64,000 nt of DNA. Origin: Clostridia bacterium. GTDB lineage: Bacteria > Bacillota > Clostridia > Christensenellales > CAG-917. The translations under genes were made by a program, and so were the position numbers. A model generated the notes under the pieces. It was not told where the DNA came from. It searched no databases and was given only the letters and a program-made list of their open reading frames with translations. This document shows positions 19,484 through 28,260 of the stretch, piece after piece (the stretch's first letter is position 1; each line of letters starts with the position of its first letter). The DNA is taken from assembly GCA_017618055.1 (NCBI GenBank), contig JAFZVB010000014.1, positions 346,946-410,945 of the forward strand, written 5' to 3'.

Positions 19484-19780
19484 TTAAAATCCAAAGGTAG
19501 AAAATGTTGCTTTCTTCTTATCATATCCAACCTCTACCTCAAAACATGTGTAATCTACTTGCTCTATGAAATCTCTAGGCAAAAACTTAACTCTATTAAA
19601 CTGAATAAAATGATCATAGTGTGGTTTCAAGATAACTGGTGTAGAAATATCTACCTTATAACACAAATTTTGTATAAGTGTTTTAAATTGAGAGAATGTA
19701 AAGGACTTTGTATCCTCATATTCTTCTACAACATCCTTGCGAATCTTGTCTTTAACCATTACCTTTGCCCAGATTTTCAT
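19484..19780 (-). CDS. conserved hypothetical protein
   Basis: This 98-aa cytosolic protein was not recognised beyond resembling small uncharacterised Firmicutes proteins that begin MKIWAKV. It has alternating strands and a central helix and no Cys cluster or signal peptide. The start is 1 nt after the stop of the flavin reductase-like gene and its stop is 9 nt before mazG, so it is in the same transcript. It is believed real because of its tight operon placement. Confidence 0.7.
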   Translation of the reverse strand: MKIWAKVMVKDKIRKDVVEEYEDTKSFTFSQFKTLIQNLCYKVDISTPVILKPHYDHFIQFNRVKFLPRDFIEQVDYTCFEVEVGYDKKKATFSTFGF

Positions 19781-19781
19781 A

Positions 19782-20243
19782 TTAATACTCTGCTACTACT
19801 TCTCCAATATAGAAATTGTGCTTATCTCCTGTTGCATACCATTTCTCTATGCCTTCAAAGCTGTTCATTGGTACAACTTGTCTAATAACACATTCAAAAT
19901 AGTGCTCACAGCCTTTTACAACATTGCCTTCAACTTCTTTTGCGCTTTGCTTTTCAAGTTCAGCTGCTTCCCATTTATCCATATCTCTTCCGCTCTTACT
20001 TCCACAAATTCCTAATGCCTTAGACATTGTTCCATTTGCTGGGATAGATACTGTAAAAGATGTGCTTTCATCTAATAATTTTTTAGTATATCTGGAATCA
20101 CGAATAGGGACTATAACACACTTCTTTCCCCACATGCATCCAACGAATCCCCAACTAGCTGTCATAACATTATCTTTTGCACAAACAAAAGCACCAGTTG
20201 AGAAATAACTATTCAAATAATCCATTCCACTAAAATCAGCCAT
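19782..20243 (-). CDS. flavin reductase-like (FMN-binding split barrel) protein
   Basis: This 153-aa protein belongs to the flavin reductase/split-barrel family that uses FMN to reduce small substrates. The segment GAFVCAKDNVMTASWGFVG is the typical first strand pair, and VIVPIRDSRYTKKLL is the FMN phosphate region. GGAGG lies 5 nt before the ATG at 20243, which fixes the start; an upstream in-frame ATG at about 20285 has no ribosome site. It is the first gene of the minus-strand run. The substrate is unknown. Confidence 0.82.
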   Translation of the reverse strand: MADFSGMDYLNSYFSTGAFVCAKDNVMTASWGFVGCMWGKKCVIVPIRDSRYTKKLLDESTSFTVSIPANGTMSKALGICGSKSGRDMDKWEAAELEKQSAKEVEGNVVKGCEHYFECVIRQVVPMNSFEGIEKWYATGDKHNFYIGEVVAEY

Positions 20244-20492
20244 ATTTGCCTCCATTTTTATAATTTTTAAATTATAATACCACACTTACACTCCATTTAC
20301 AACTTAACAGAAGGACTTAGAAACTTAAAAAACATAATTCTAACAACATCAATATTCATAATATCTCATAATTATTCTAAATTATCTTCATTTTATCCAA
20401 AAATTTCGTGCGAATATTCATTTTATTGGTTTTATGCGAATTATTACACGCACACATAATATTAGTATAATTATATAAATTGTTAATAACTT

Positions 20493-20512
20493 AGTGGAAA
20501 ACCTGTGGACAA
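20493..20512. promoter_or_regulatory. two DnaA-box-like sites upstream of the replication-initiation operon
   Basis: On the minus strand TTGTCCACA (20504-20512, one mismatch to TTATCCACA) and TTTTCCACT (20493-20501) sit head to tail, 11 bp apart. The surrounding 20244-20667 gap is AT-rich, with two TGCGAAT repeats (20409 and 20435), and I see no gene in it. There is no dnaA and no strand-bias switch, so this looks like a regulatory DnaA site rather than oriC. Confidence 0.4.
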
Positions 20513-20567
20513 AAAGTGCATAACTGAGGGTCTAAAATGAGGTCAATTGGGGACGATTTTTTACATA

Positions 20568-20583
20568 CCACAATATATAGTTT
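20568..20583. promoter_or_regulatory. NrdR-box-like palindrome
   Basis: CCACAATATATAGTTT matches the NrdR box consensus acaCwAtATaTwGtgt at 13-14 of 16 positions. Normally two boxes occur at one- or three-turn spacing; I find no convincing second copy. Its position about 85 bp upstream of dnaD/dnaI-like genes agrees with known links between NrdR and replication genes in Firmicutes, but the call is tentative. Confidence 0.3.
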
Positions 20584-20667
20584 TTTAAAAAATATTTTTT
20601 TAATTTTTCACAAATCTGGCTCAAAATGTGGTATTTTATTTTCAATATATTTGGGAGTTAAAACAAC

Positions 20668-22107
20668 ATGGCATTTGCAAGATTTTCAAGCGATTTCTTA
20701 ATGAACAATTACACACTAGTAGACAACCTCTTCATAACAGAGTTGCTACCTAGTTTAGACGCAGACGAAATTAAGATTTATATTTACGGACAATACCTTT
20801 GCATGAACCAATCTAAAGACAACTCTTTAGAAGAAATGGGCAAAGCATTATCTGTTGCTCCATCTAAGATTGTAGACACATTCCAATTCTTTGAAGACAA
20901 TGGTTTAGTAAAGATTAAGTCCAAAATGCCACTTGAGGTTGAGTATCTTTGCTTGAAGAACCAAAACCAACTCCCAAAGAAATATAAGACTGGCAAATAT
21001 CAAGACTTTGCAAGCCATCTTCAAACACTCTTCCCTAATAGAATGCTCACTCCAAACGAATACAATGAGTTTATGGGATTCTTGGAAAGTTCTAGTATGG
21101 ATCAAGATGCACTCCTAATGATTACCCAATTCTGCATAGATACAAAGGGAGAAACTGTACGTTATCCATACATCCTCACTATAGCAAGAGACTGGGCTTC
21201 TCAAGGTGTTAAGACTGTAGAAGATGTAGAAGTTAAACTCAATGACTTTGAAACACAATCCGAGACAATGAGAAAGGTGCTTGTTGCACTCAATAGAAAA
21301 GGTGCCGCAGGCTTAGAAGAAAAACAAATGCTCGTTAACTGGACAACAAATCTCGGATTCAGCACAGAAGCAATTATTGCAGCTGCTAAATCATCTAAAT
21401 CCAAGACATTCAAAGCACTGGACGCAAAACTTAATGAATTCTATAAACTTTCAATCTTCACAGAGCAAGAAATTAAGAATTACAACAAGTACCGTGATGA
21501 ACTTGAAGATATCGCTCTAACAGTTAATACAGAAATAGGCACATCATACAGAGAGTTAGAACCTGAGATTGAAACATATATCGTTCCTTGGACCAATAAG
21601 GGCTTCAATAAAGAATCCTTGAAGAAAGTTGCACATTATTGCTTCATTAGCGGTGTACGTGGTCTAGATGGCTTAAATAACATCATTAACAACTTCTATT
21701 CCAAAGGAATAATCTCAAGCGAGGCCATAGATGAATTTGTATCTAACCAAGTACAAGATGGAGAAAAGATTAAGAAGATTATAGAAACAAGTGGAAGCAT
21801 GAGAAATGTAACTCCTGCAGACAGAACATTCTACCAGACCTGGACAAAAGACTGGGGCTTCACAGATGATATAATCCTATATGCAGCTGAATTATCTCTT
21901 GGCAAGCAATACAACATGTCTTATATCAACCAAATGTTATCTAAGTGGAAGAACACTGGTATTACAACACTAGAAGAAGCAAAGAAAAATAATACTGCAC
22001 CTACACAAAATGCAGTTCCAGCAACACAAATTAAGACCAGAGAATATACAAAGGAAGATCTTAAAGGTATATTTGGAAGTAACTCTATCTCAGATTCGGA
22101 CTTATAA
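20668..22107 (+). CDS. DnaD/DnaB-type replication initiation protein
   Basis: This 479-aa cytosolic protein is related to the Firmicutes primosome proteins DnaD/DnaB, which help load the replicative helicase. The N-terminal winged-helix region includes YTLVDNLFITELLPSLDADE followed by IYIYGQYLC. Three DnaD-like helical domains follow, ending around 195, 345 and 435; each has the W-(T/A)-x(3)-G-F-x(4)-(I/L) pattern, for example WTNKGFNKESL and WTKDWGFTDDI. GGGAG precedes the ATG. The helicase loader follows 9 nt later, with its ribosome site against this stop, so the two act together. Confidence 0.85.
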   Translation: MAFARFSSDFLMNNYTLVDNLFITELLPSLDADEIKIYIYGQYLCMNQSKDNSLEEMGKALSVAPSKIVDTFQFFEDNGLVKIKSKMPLEVEYLCLKNQNQLPKKYKTGKYQDFASHLQTLFPNRMLTPNEYNEFMGFLESSSMDQDALLMITQFCIDTKGETVRYPYILTIARDWASQGVKTVEDVEVKLNDFETQSETMRKVLVALNRKGAAGLEEKQMLVNWTTNLGFSTEAIIAAAKSSKSKTFKALDAKLNEFYKLSIFTEQEIKNYNKYRDELEDIALTVNTEIGTSYRELEPEIETYIVPWTNKGFNKESLKKVAHYCFISGVRGLDGLNNIINNFYSKGIISSEAIDEFVSNQVQDGEKIKKIIETSGSMRNVTPADRTFYQTWTKDWGFTDDIILYAAELSLGKQYNMSYINQMLSKWKNTGITTLEEAKKNNTAPTQNAVPATQIKTREYTKEDLKGIFGSNSISDSDL

Positions 22108-22116
22108 GGAGCAACC

Positions 22117-23037
22117 ATGAACATAAAACAAAGAGCATTACAATACATAATTAATATTAGACACAATGAAAGTTCTAATTTGCAAAGAAGCGCTGAGAAA
22201 GTAAAAACCAGAGCTTTTTCATTCCAAGATGTTTCTAAAGCACAACAAACTTATTCTGCATCCCTTTTTGAATGTAATGGCGATGAAAAGGATAAGAAAG
22301 TTATAAAGGCTAAGAAAGCTTTTGAAGAAGCTCTTGCAAAACATAAGATTACATTTGATGCTCTTTATCCAAAAGAATATGTATGTGAAAAGTGCCATGA
22401 CGCTTGTGTTGTAAATGGTACAATTTGCTCTTGCTCCATTAAAAACTACGTGGATGCCCTAAGAAAAGAAAGTGGTTTGGGTGTTAATACATTTACCTTT
22501 GAAGATGCTAACTTAGACATAATAGAAGATGAAAAAGCTAAGGCAAATCTAACTAAGGCATATCATCAAATGAAGGTGTTTGTAGAAAAGTATCCTAATG
22601 TAAAGAAAAATACATTTGTATTTAGTGGTCTAACTGGAACAGGAAAAACTTGTTTATCTCAAGCAGTTGCAAATGGACTTTTAAATAAAGGTTTTAGTGT
22701 TAAGTATGTTTCTGCATTCAAGTTTAATAATGATATGATTGCTGTACGTACTGCACCTATTGAACACCAACAAGAAATGCTTGAGGATTATATTACTAGT
22801 GATTTATTAATAATAGACGACCTCGGCACAGAGCCAATTACAAGAAACGTAACACTTGAATATCTATATCTAATAATTAGTACAAGACAAGAAAGAAACG
22901 TTACAACTATTATTTCAACCAACTTAGACGGAGATGGAATAATGACTAGATACCAAGAAAGAATATTTAGCCGTTTAACATCTAAGGCATTCTCTCTAAG
23001 TTATAATTTTGAAGGAATAGACCTCAGAAAGTTATAA
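22117..23037 (+). CDS. DnaI/DnaC-like helicase loader ATPase
   Basis: This 306-aa AAA+ protein is predicted to load the replicative helicase at origins or restart sites. The N-terminal part has a zinc-binding cysteine set (C90, C93, C97, C104, C106) as in DnaI. Walker A GLTGTGKT is at 171-178, Walker B LLIIDD near 226, and the sensor ISTN near 267. The start ATG has AAGGAG five bases upstream. It is the second gene of the replication operon and ends just before a hairpin that serves the convergent peptidase gene. Confidence 0.92.
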   Translation: MNIKQRALQYIINIRHNESSNLQRSAEKVKTRAFSFQDVSKAQQTYSASLFECNGDEKDKKVIKAKKAFEEALAKHKITFDALYPKEYVCEKCHDACVVNGTICSCSIKNYVDALRKESGLGVNTFTFEDANLDIIEDEKAKANLTKAYHQMKVFVEKYPNVKKNTFVFSGLTGTGKTCLSQAVANGLLNKGFSVKYVSAFKFNNDMIAVRTAPIEHQQEMLEDYITSDLLIIDDLGTEPITRNVTLEYLYLIISTRQERNVTTIISTNLDGDGIMTRYQERIFSRLTSKAFSLSYNFEGIDLRKL

Positions 23038-23061
23038 AAAATCGAGCCATTTCTAGCCCGA
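23035..23061 (-). terminator. rho-independent terminator of the M28 peptidase gene
   Basis: On the minus strand TCGGGC (23056-23061) pairs with GCTCGA (23042-23047) through one G-U pair, followed directly by TTTTTT (23036-23041). It lies between the convergent dnaI-like and peptidase genes. Confidence 0.6.
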
Positions 23062-23085
23062 CTTCTTATTCATAAGAATATTTTA

Positions 23086-24315
23086 TTATTCTTCGCTATA
23101 TTTATGATCCCAAATTTGTAGGAATCCAACTGTTGCAGCATAGCAGTTTTCTATGCCTTGCTCATCTAGATTGTCATAACTATCTAAACGTGTGTGATAA
23201 TATTTTTCTAATGTATGTGCAAGTCCTGTTACACCAACACTTCTAAATCCACCTTGAGTAAATGCAGCACAGTCTGTTGCACCAAATGGTACAGTACCCT
23301 TACCGCAATATACACCAACATCTTCACAAGCTTGTAAGAATAACTCCGAACCTTCTTTGTCTGCTGGGACAAGAGCATTTAAATCTTTCATATTAACTTG
23401 TAAGCACTTTGGATCATGAATTGTATCATAAGAAACAATAATTGTTGGAACGTCTTTATATTCGTCCTTATGTGCTTCTGCCCAAGCCTTACCACCTCTT
23501 AATCCACATTCTTCTGAACCAGAGATAATAACACCAACTTCTGTATGCTCTAATTCTATATTGTTTTCTTTTAATGCCTTTAGAAGTGCGATTCCCATAT
23601 AGCATCCTGTGAGGTTATCATTTGCACCATCTACAACAGTTTTGGTATCACTAATGAAATATGTAACGAAGAATAATGGTACAAATAACAATCCTACGCA
23701 TGGGATAATTAGATTAACACCAACTGGCATAGCACCACCAACACCACCAACTAAAACCCATTTTACTATTGCTGCTCCAATGATATATAAAGAACCAATA
23801 ACATCTACAACAAATTGTCCAATAAACACTTTGCCTCCGAAGTGGTAGTTTGTAGACCATTCCCAAGTTGCATCTGGATGTCCATTAAAGAAGACTCTAC
23901 ACTTTACATCACCTTTACATTTTTTAATAGCTGTAACGTTATGCGAAGTCTTTTGTGGATATAATGGATCTAGTGTCTTTGTATATAATACAAATTGAAG
24001 TATCATTGGGATATAACCAATAACAACAAGTACTATTGCAATTAATGCTGAGAAAAATACTGCAACGGATGCAAGAATGAAGCAAGTCATTGTAATATAA
24101 ATCCAACCAAAGAATGAACTTGGATGAATTTCAAATGGTTCTACAGTTGCTTCTGCGCCATATCCTCTCATTTGTTCTGCCATGTACTCAACTGCTTGAG
24201 TTTCTCCATCACTACCTGGATCTCTTTTTGGCATTGTTGTACAAATCTTTGTAATTTCATCTACAATAAATCTTGTACTTTGTTTTCTTCCATCTAATAA
24301 TTTTTTTGTTTCCAT
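23086..24315 (-). CDS. membrane-associated M28 family metallopeptidase
   Basis: This 409-aa di-zinc aminopeptidase-like protein has the M28 ligand pattern: a His in FFNGHPDATW, Asp in VDGANDNLTG, the Glu pair in GSEECGLRG, Asp in SYDTIHD and a late His near YYHTRLDSYDN. Two hydrophobic hairpins are inserted, one around residues 75-110 and another around 165-215, which suggests a membrane-embedded form. AGGGG precedes the ATG. It lies 7 nt after the MarR gene, so that regulator probably controls it. The substrate is unknown. Confidence 0.85.
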   Translation of the reverse strand: METKKLLDGRKQSTRFIVDEITKICTTMPKRDPGSDGETQAVEYMAEQMRGYGAEATVEPFEIHPSSFFGWIYITMTCFILASVAVFFSALIAIVLVVIGYIPMILQFVLYTKTLDPLYPQKTSHNVTAIKKCKGDVKCRVFFNGHPDATWEWSTNYHFGGKVFIGQFVVDVIGSLYIIGAAIVKWVLVGGVGGAMPVGVNLIIPCVGLLFVPLFFVTYFISDTKTVVDGANDNLTGCYMGIALLKALKENNIELEHTEVGVIISGSEECGLRGGKAWAEAHKDEYKDVPTIIVSYDTIHDPKCLQVNMKDLNALVPADKEGSELFLQACEDVGVYCGKGTVPFGATDCAAFTQGGFRSVGVTGLAHTLEKYYHTRLDSYDNLDEQGIENCYAATVGFLQIWDHKYSEE

Positions 24316-24322
24316 AATTCCC

Positions 24323-24754
24323 CTATATATTATCTATATTTAAATTATTTGCCATTAAGTTTAGAAGTGCCTTTAGTACCTCTGACTCATCTTCTGAGAA
24401 ATCTTTAAATGCTTTTTCAAAGAACTTTTCTTTGCATTTTATGATTCTCTTTGCTATTTCTTCACCTTTTTCTGTTAGAGTTAAGGTTTGTTCTCTCATA
24501 TCTAATGTATCTAAAGATATATTAATTAAGTCTTTACTCTTTAATAATTTTACACTTCTAGAAATAAGTGCTTTAGACACATCTGATATCTTTGCTATCT
24601 CACTTGCTTTTGTTGTGACAGATAAGGAAGAAATAACTACTATTTCATTTGGAGAAAGGTCTTTCTCTCCAAGTTCTTCCATAATAAAATCTCCATACGC
24701 TTTAACAAATTTGCGATATAAAGAAAAATAATTACTTGCGTTTTGAGTATCCAT
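24323..24754 (-). CDS. MarR family transcriptional regulator
   Basis: This 143-aa winged-helix repressor shows SPNEIVVISSL, the recognition helix segment VSKALISRSVKLLKSKDLI, and the wing followed by LTLTEKGEEIAKRI, typical of MarR proteins. No ribosome site precedes the ATG; a TATAAT box ends six bases upstream, so the transcript probably begins at the start codon (leaderless). It is encoded directly upstream of the M28 peptidase. The ligand is unknown. Confidence 0.88.
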   Translation of the reverse strand: MDTQNASNYFSLYRKFVKAYGDFIMEELGEKDLSPNEIVVISSLSVTTKASEIAKISDVSKALISRSVKLLKSKDLINISLDTLDMREQTLTLTEKGEEIAKRIIKCKEKFFEKAFKDFSEDESEVLKALLNLMANNLNIDNI

Positions 24755-24760
24755 AATGAC

Positions 24761-24789
24761 ATTATAAATACTTAAAGAAAAAAAGTAAA
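24761..24789 (-). promoter_or_regulatory. promoter giving a probable leaderless marR transcript
   Basis: Minus-strand TATAAT (24761-24766) lies six bases before the ATG at 24754, with TTTACT (24784-24789) 17 nt upstream. The predicted transcription start coincides with the A of the start codon. Confidence 0.55.
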
Positions 24790-24831
24790 CAATTTAACTA
24801 ATTTTTTATAGGTTTGGAAATTACAATTATA

Positions 24832-25332
24832 TTATAATTGTATGAAAGGAATAAAACTGAATGATTCTGAGCCAGATGAGTCTATCAATAGTAAACTTCC
24901 AAAATATAAGAAGTATAGCACGTCCACAATAATTTCTATGATAAACACGATAATACCAAGAATAATACCTGCTATACACATCTTTCTAAACTTACTACAA
25001 GATGGATCATCCTTTGAATATTTTTTAAGACCAATTATACCTAAAATCAATGCTGGAATAAGAGCACCAAGTATGCCAAATATTAAAGAAAGAATAGCAA
25101 AGACTGGATTAGGTCTTGAAGATGATGTTGCTTGTTGAATTTCTTCGTCTGTTGGAACTGTATAAAAACCAGAACTGCAACTTCTTCTTTCTACTACATC
25201 TTCAAAAGGATCATCACTAGTCTGTCTATCTTCATAAGTATCATTACTTAGGTAACTTTCATTAATATGCCCACATTCTGGACAATAATGATCCATTGGA
25301 CTTATATCACTTCCACAATACTTACATTTCAT
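24832..25332 (-). CDS. zinc-ribbon membrane protein (DUF4190-like)
   Basis: This 166-aa protein begins with a zinc ribbon (CKYCGSD, then YCPECGH), followed by a charged linker of about 55 residues and two or three hydrophobic segments (AILSLIFGILGALIPALIL and IAGIILGIIVFIIEIIVDVL). The central region has the I-x-G-L-x-K-x(7)-K pattern of DUF4190-type membrane proteins. It starts 2 nt after the stop of the upstream flavoprotein gene. Function is unknown; a membrane sensor or scaffold role is only an inference. Confidence 0.78.
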   Translation of the reverse strand: MKCKYCGSDISPMDHYCPECGHINESYLSNDTYEDRQTSDDPFEDVVERRSCSSGFYTVPTDEEIQQATSSSRPNPVFAILSLIFGILGALIPALILGIIGLKKYSKDDPSCSKFRKMCIAGIILGIIVFIIEIIVDVLYFLYFGSLLLIDSSGSESFSFIPFIQL

Positions 25333-25334
25333 AA

Positions 25335-26525
25335 TTATTCTCTATTTAATGCTTGTGCAACGGTGTGTGCAGATGCCCATGCCCAGTGTAAGTTAAATCC
25401 ACCAGAATCTCCGTCTACGTCTAATGCTTCACCTATAGCATATAAGCCTTTTTGTTTTAAGGATTGAAGTTGCTCGTCAAACTCTCTTATATTCAAACCA
25501 CCAGACACACATTGTGCTAAAGATATATCTCCAAGTCCTTCAATAATTATTGGATAAGTCTTAATAACCTTGGCAATGGCATTAACCTTTTGTGGTGCTG
25601 GATCGCTCTCTTCTGCTTTTGCTGCTGCAATTAGTCTTGCTGCAACTTTAGAATGGAACATTCCAAGAAGCAATTCTCCAACTGTAACATTTCCTCTCTT
25701 ATTTAAAATACCTTCAACTTCAGATAATGAATACTCTGGCATAAAGTCTATATATAAAGATTGGCCTGGCTTAGCAATTCCTCTGGAGATTTCGTTTGCC
25801 ATATTAAATGCAGCTATACCAGAAACACCAAAGTCTTTGAATAAGATTTCTCCTATTTCATATCTGTATCCAATTCTTATACCACCTTTTACTCTAACAC
25901 CAGATAATCCTTTTATAGATTCCTTGTCTGTCTTAATTGGTACTAGAGATGGTTGGATAGGTTTAATTGTATGTCCAAATGCAGTATAAAGGTCCAAACT
26001 ATTTCTTCCAAAGGTGGCTGTAGAACCTGTTGCAAGTACTACATAATCTGCATTAAATGAGAAAGATTTGTTATTCTCGTTTTCATCTTTATATACACCG
26101 CCAACTGTAAAACCATCTGCAGCATAGTCTACAGTTTTAACAATATAACCACATTGAATATCTACACCATTTTTTTGTACTGCTGTACGTAATACATCTA
26201 GTACATTGGATGAACATTCTGAATAAGGATATACTCTTTCATCTATAACTTTAGTTAATAATCCCATTTGTTCAAAAGCACGAACTACATCATGAGCATC
26301 AAAGTTGTCTATAAACTGTTCAACATAAGATGGATGATTGTAATGGATAGTTTTCATATCCAAATTTGTGAGATTACACTTTCCGTTTCCTGTGGATAAT
26401 AACTTCTTGCCAACTCTGTCATTGGCTTCTAGCAATAATGTTTTCTTAATAGGAGATAATTGAGAAGCTAAAAATAAGCCTCCTGCACCTCCACCAATAA
26501 TTATAATGTCATATCTGTTAGTCAT
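25335..26525 (-). CDS. HI0933/BaiN-type NAD(P)/FAD-dependent oxidoreductase
   Basis: This 396-aa flavoprotein has an N-terminal Rossmann FAD motif IIGGGAGGLFLASQL and the family signature GKKLLSTGNGKCNLTNLD. The C-terminal part has CVSGGLNIREFD, then GLYAIGEALDVDGDSGGFN, closing the FAD site. The length fits the HI0933 family (BaiN, YhiN). Members are often called bile-acid dehydrogenase relatives, but the substrate here is not known. The zinc-ribbon gene follows it directly. Confidence 0.9.
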   Translation of the reverse strand: MTNRYDIIIIGGGAGGLFLASQLSPIKKTLLLEANDRVGKKLLSTGNGKCNLTNLDMKTIHYNHPSYVEQFIDNFDAHDVVRAFEQMGLLTKVIDERVYPYSECSSNVLDVLRTAVQKNGVDIQCGYIVKTVDYAADGFTVGGVYKDENENNKSFSFNADYVVLATGSTATFGRNSLDLYTAFGHTIKPIQPSLVPIKTDKESIKGLSGVRVKGGIRIGYRYEIGEILFKDFGVSGIAAFNMANEISRGIAKPGQSLYIDFMPEYSLSEVEGILNKRGNVTVGELLLGMFHSKVAARLIAAAKAEESDPAPQKVNAIAKVIKTYPIIIEGLGDISLAQCVSGGLNIREFDEQLQSLKQKGLYAIGEALDVDGDSGGFNLHWAWASAHTVAQALNRE

Positions 26526-26583
26526 AGAAATATTTTAACACCTACCTATAAATTATACAACGAGATACAACAAAATATTTGTG

Positions 26584-26612
26584 TTTACTATTTTTATAAT
26601 AAATAGTATAGT
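26584..26612 (+). promoter_or_regulatory. promoter of the flavodiiron gene
   Basis: TTTACT (26584-26589), a 17-nt spacer and TATAGT (26607-26612) lie upstream of an AGGAG ribosome site and the ATG at 26643. Confidence 0.6.
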
Positions 26613-26642
26613 AAAAGCATTAAAACAATTTAGGAGCAAAAC

Positions 26643-27773
26643 ATGGGAAAGATAGTTTATATTGGAGAATATGATACCACATTAGATAAGTTTGAAAGTC
26701 AATTTGAAGTACCAAATGGAGTTACATACAACAGTTATATCATCTTGGATGATAAGATTGCTATTATGGACACCATAGACAAAAGAAAAGGTGAAGAATG
26801 GCTTGCAAATATTAAAGAAGCATTAGGCGGAAGAAAACCAGATTATTTAGTAGTTTCTCATATGGAACCAGATCACTCTGCAAACATTGAAACTTTGGTT
26901 AAAAAATATCCAGACATAAAATTGGTTGCTAATGCAAAAACTGTACCTATGCTTAAGAACTTCACTAATTTAGACATAGATTCCATAACTGAAATAGTTG
27001 CAGAAGGAAGCACACTAGACTTGGGCGAACATAAACTCACTTTCATCATGGCTCCATTAGTACACTGGCCAGAAGTTATGGTTGAATATGAAAGCACAAC
27101 AAAAACTTTGTTTAGTGCAGATGGATTTGGAAGATTTGGAGACTTCAATGAAGACTCCCCTTGGGATGACGAAGCTAGAAGATATTATTTCAATATTGTT
27201 GGAAAATATGGTCTCCAAACTATGAACCTTCTTAAAAAAGCAGCAACATTAGATATTCAAAGAATATGTCCTCTCCACGGACCAATCTTAACAAAGAATC
27301 TTTCTAAGTATATAGACCTTTATGCAAAATGGGCATCCTATGAACCAGAAGAACCAGAGAAAGTTTTAATTGCATGTGCTTCTATTCATGGAAATACATA
27401 TAAGGCTGCTGAATATCTTGCAAAGAAACTTGGAGATAGAGCTGTTTTAATAGACATAACAAGAACAGAATATTCCTATGCTCTTTCCGAAGCATTTAGA
27501 AATGGAACAACTGTATTCTTCTGCTCAACATATAATCTAGATATGTTCTCACCTATGGCAGATTTTATTGAAAGATTACAAAATAAGACATGGAGAAATA
27601 GAAAGGCTGCTGTTGTAGACAATGGAAGTTGGGCTCCTATGGCTGGAAAAAAGATTATAGAGAAACTTGCAACATTTAAGGATATAACATTAGTAAATGA
27701 TTTAATTACTATTCCATCCACAGCGAAAGCAGATACACTTGCCAAACTAGATGAATTAACAACCAAACTATAA
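26643..27773 (+). CDS. flavodiiron protein (FprA family A-type flavoprotein)
   Basis: This 376-aa cytosolic protein reduces oxygen or nitric oxide in anaerobes. The N-terminal metallo-beta-lactamase domain has the diiron ligands H73, E75, D77 and H78 in HMEPDH, a His in LVHWPEVM, Asp in FSADGFG and His in CPLHGP. The C-terminal flavodoxin domain starts near residue 240, with the FMN loop ASIHGNT and later CSTYN. Length and order match FprA. It is transcribed alone from its own promoter and terminator and probably protects the cell from oxygen. Confidence 0.93.
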   Translation: MGKIVYIGEYDTTLDKFESQFEVPNGVTYNSYIILDDKIAIMDTIDKRKGEEWLANIKEALGGRKPDYLVVSHMEPDHSANIETLVKKYPDIKLVANAKTVPMLKNFTNLDIDSITEIVAEGSTLDLGEHKLTFIMAPLVHWPEVMVEYESTTKTLFSADGFGRFGDFNEDSPWDDEARRYYFNIVGKYGLQTMNLLKKAATLDIQRICPLHGPILTKNLSKYIDLYAKWASYEPEEPEKVLIACASIHGNTYKAAEYLAKKLGDRAVLIDITRTEYSYALSEAFRNGTTVFFCSTYNLDMFSPMADFIERLQNKTWRNRKAAVVDNGSWAPMAGKKIIEKLATFKDITLVNDLITIPSTAKADTLAKLDELTTKL

Positions 27774-27795
27774 TTTAAAAATACTAATATTTTTA

Positions 27796-27830
27796 TATGC
27801 TAAAGATTATTTTTTAGCATATTTTATTTT
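27796..27830 (+). terminator. terminator of the flavodiiron gene
   Basis: TATGCTAAA (27796-27804) pairs perfectly with TTTAGCATA (27813-27821), followed by TTTTATTTT. Confidence 0.8.
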
Positions 27831-27856
27831 ACATTTGCCCCCAAATGTTATATAAT
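27828..27856 (+). promoter_or_regulatory. promoter with palindromic operator of the toxin-antitoxin-like operon
   Basis: TTTACA (27828-27833), 17 nt and TATAAT (27851-27856) form the promoter. The spacer is almost filled by a perfect palindrome: ACATTTG (27831-27837), CCCC, CAAATGT (27842-27848). An operator lying between -35 and -10 is the usual layout for autoregulation by a ribbon-helix-helix antitoxin. Confidence 0.65.
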
Positions 27857-27873
27857 TTCATTGAGGTGATTTT

Positions 27874-28260
27874 ATGTTTGATCAAAAAGAATATATAAAT
27901 GATTATATAAAAAACAATTATAAGACAATTAAATTAAGAATTAGAAATGATAATTCTGTTATCATTGATAAACTCAATAATGTTGATAATGTTAATAAAT
28001 ATTTAACAGAACTAATAATGAAAGATATATATGAAAATAGGGTTTATAATTTTATAGATGATTCTATTAAAATTGATTTTGATTTAAGTGTTGGAATGCG
28101 CGATTTAGTTGAAAAAGCAGAAAAGGCCGATTTGTTAAACGATTATGGACTATACATGAATTTGGCAGATGCTATTGATTCTCGTGCAAAAAAAGAAACA
28201 GGCCAACATATTTTAAGAGAATCTCAATGGAACAAACTAATTAAGAGGTATTGTTTATGA
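27874..28260 (+). CDS. ribbon-helix-helix-like antitoxin
   Basis: This is a 128-aa protein. Its first 50 residues (TIKLRIRNDNSVIIDKL, then a loop and KYLTELIMKDI) have the strand-helix-helix pattern of Arc/MetJ-type DNA-binding proteins. The second half is helical and unassigned, and could bind the toxin. GAGGTG precedes the ATG. Its TGA overlaps the kinase start (ATGA), the classic toxin-antitoxin arrangement, and a palindrome sits inside its promoter. It is probably the DNA-binding antitoxin of the pair. Confidence 0.65.
   Translation: MFDQKEYINDYIKNNYKTIKLRIRNDNSVIIDKLNNVDNVNKYLTELIMKDIYENRVYNFIDDSIKIDFDLSVGMRDLVEKAEKADLLNDYGLYMNLADAIDSRAKKETGQHILRESQWNKLIKRYCL

Noticed and set aside
20244..20667. 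Chromosomal origin (oriC) because of DnaA-box-like pair and AT-rich DNA
   Set aside because: Only two imperfect boxes, no dnaA or dnaN nearby, and gene orientation does not switch here.
24842..25138. Plus-strand 98-codon frame starting MKGIKLND
   Set aside because: It is the complement of the zinc-ribbon membrane gene, which has a better start, motif and operon fit.
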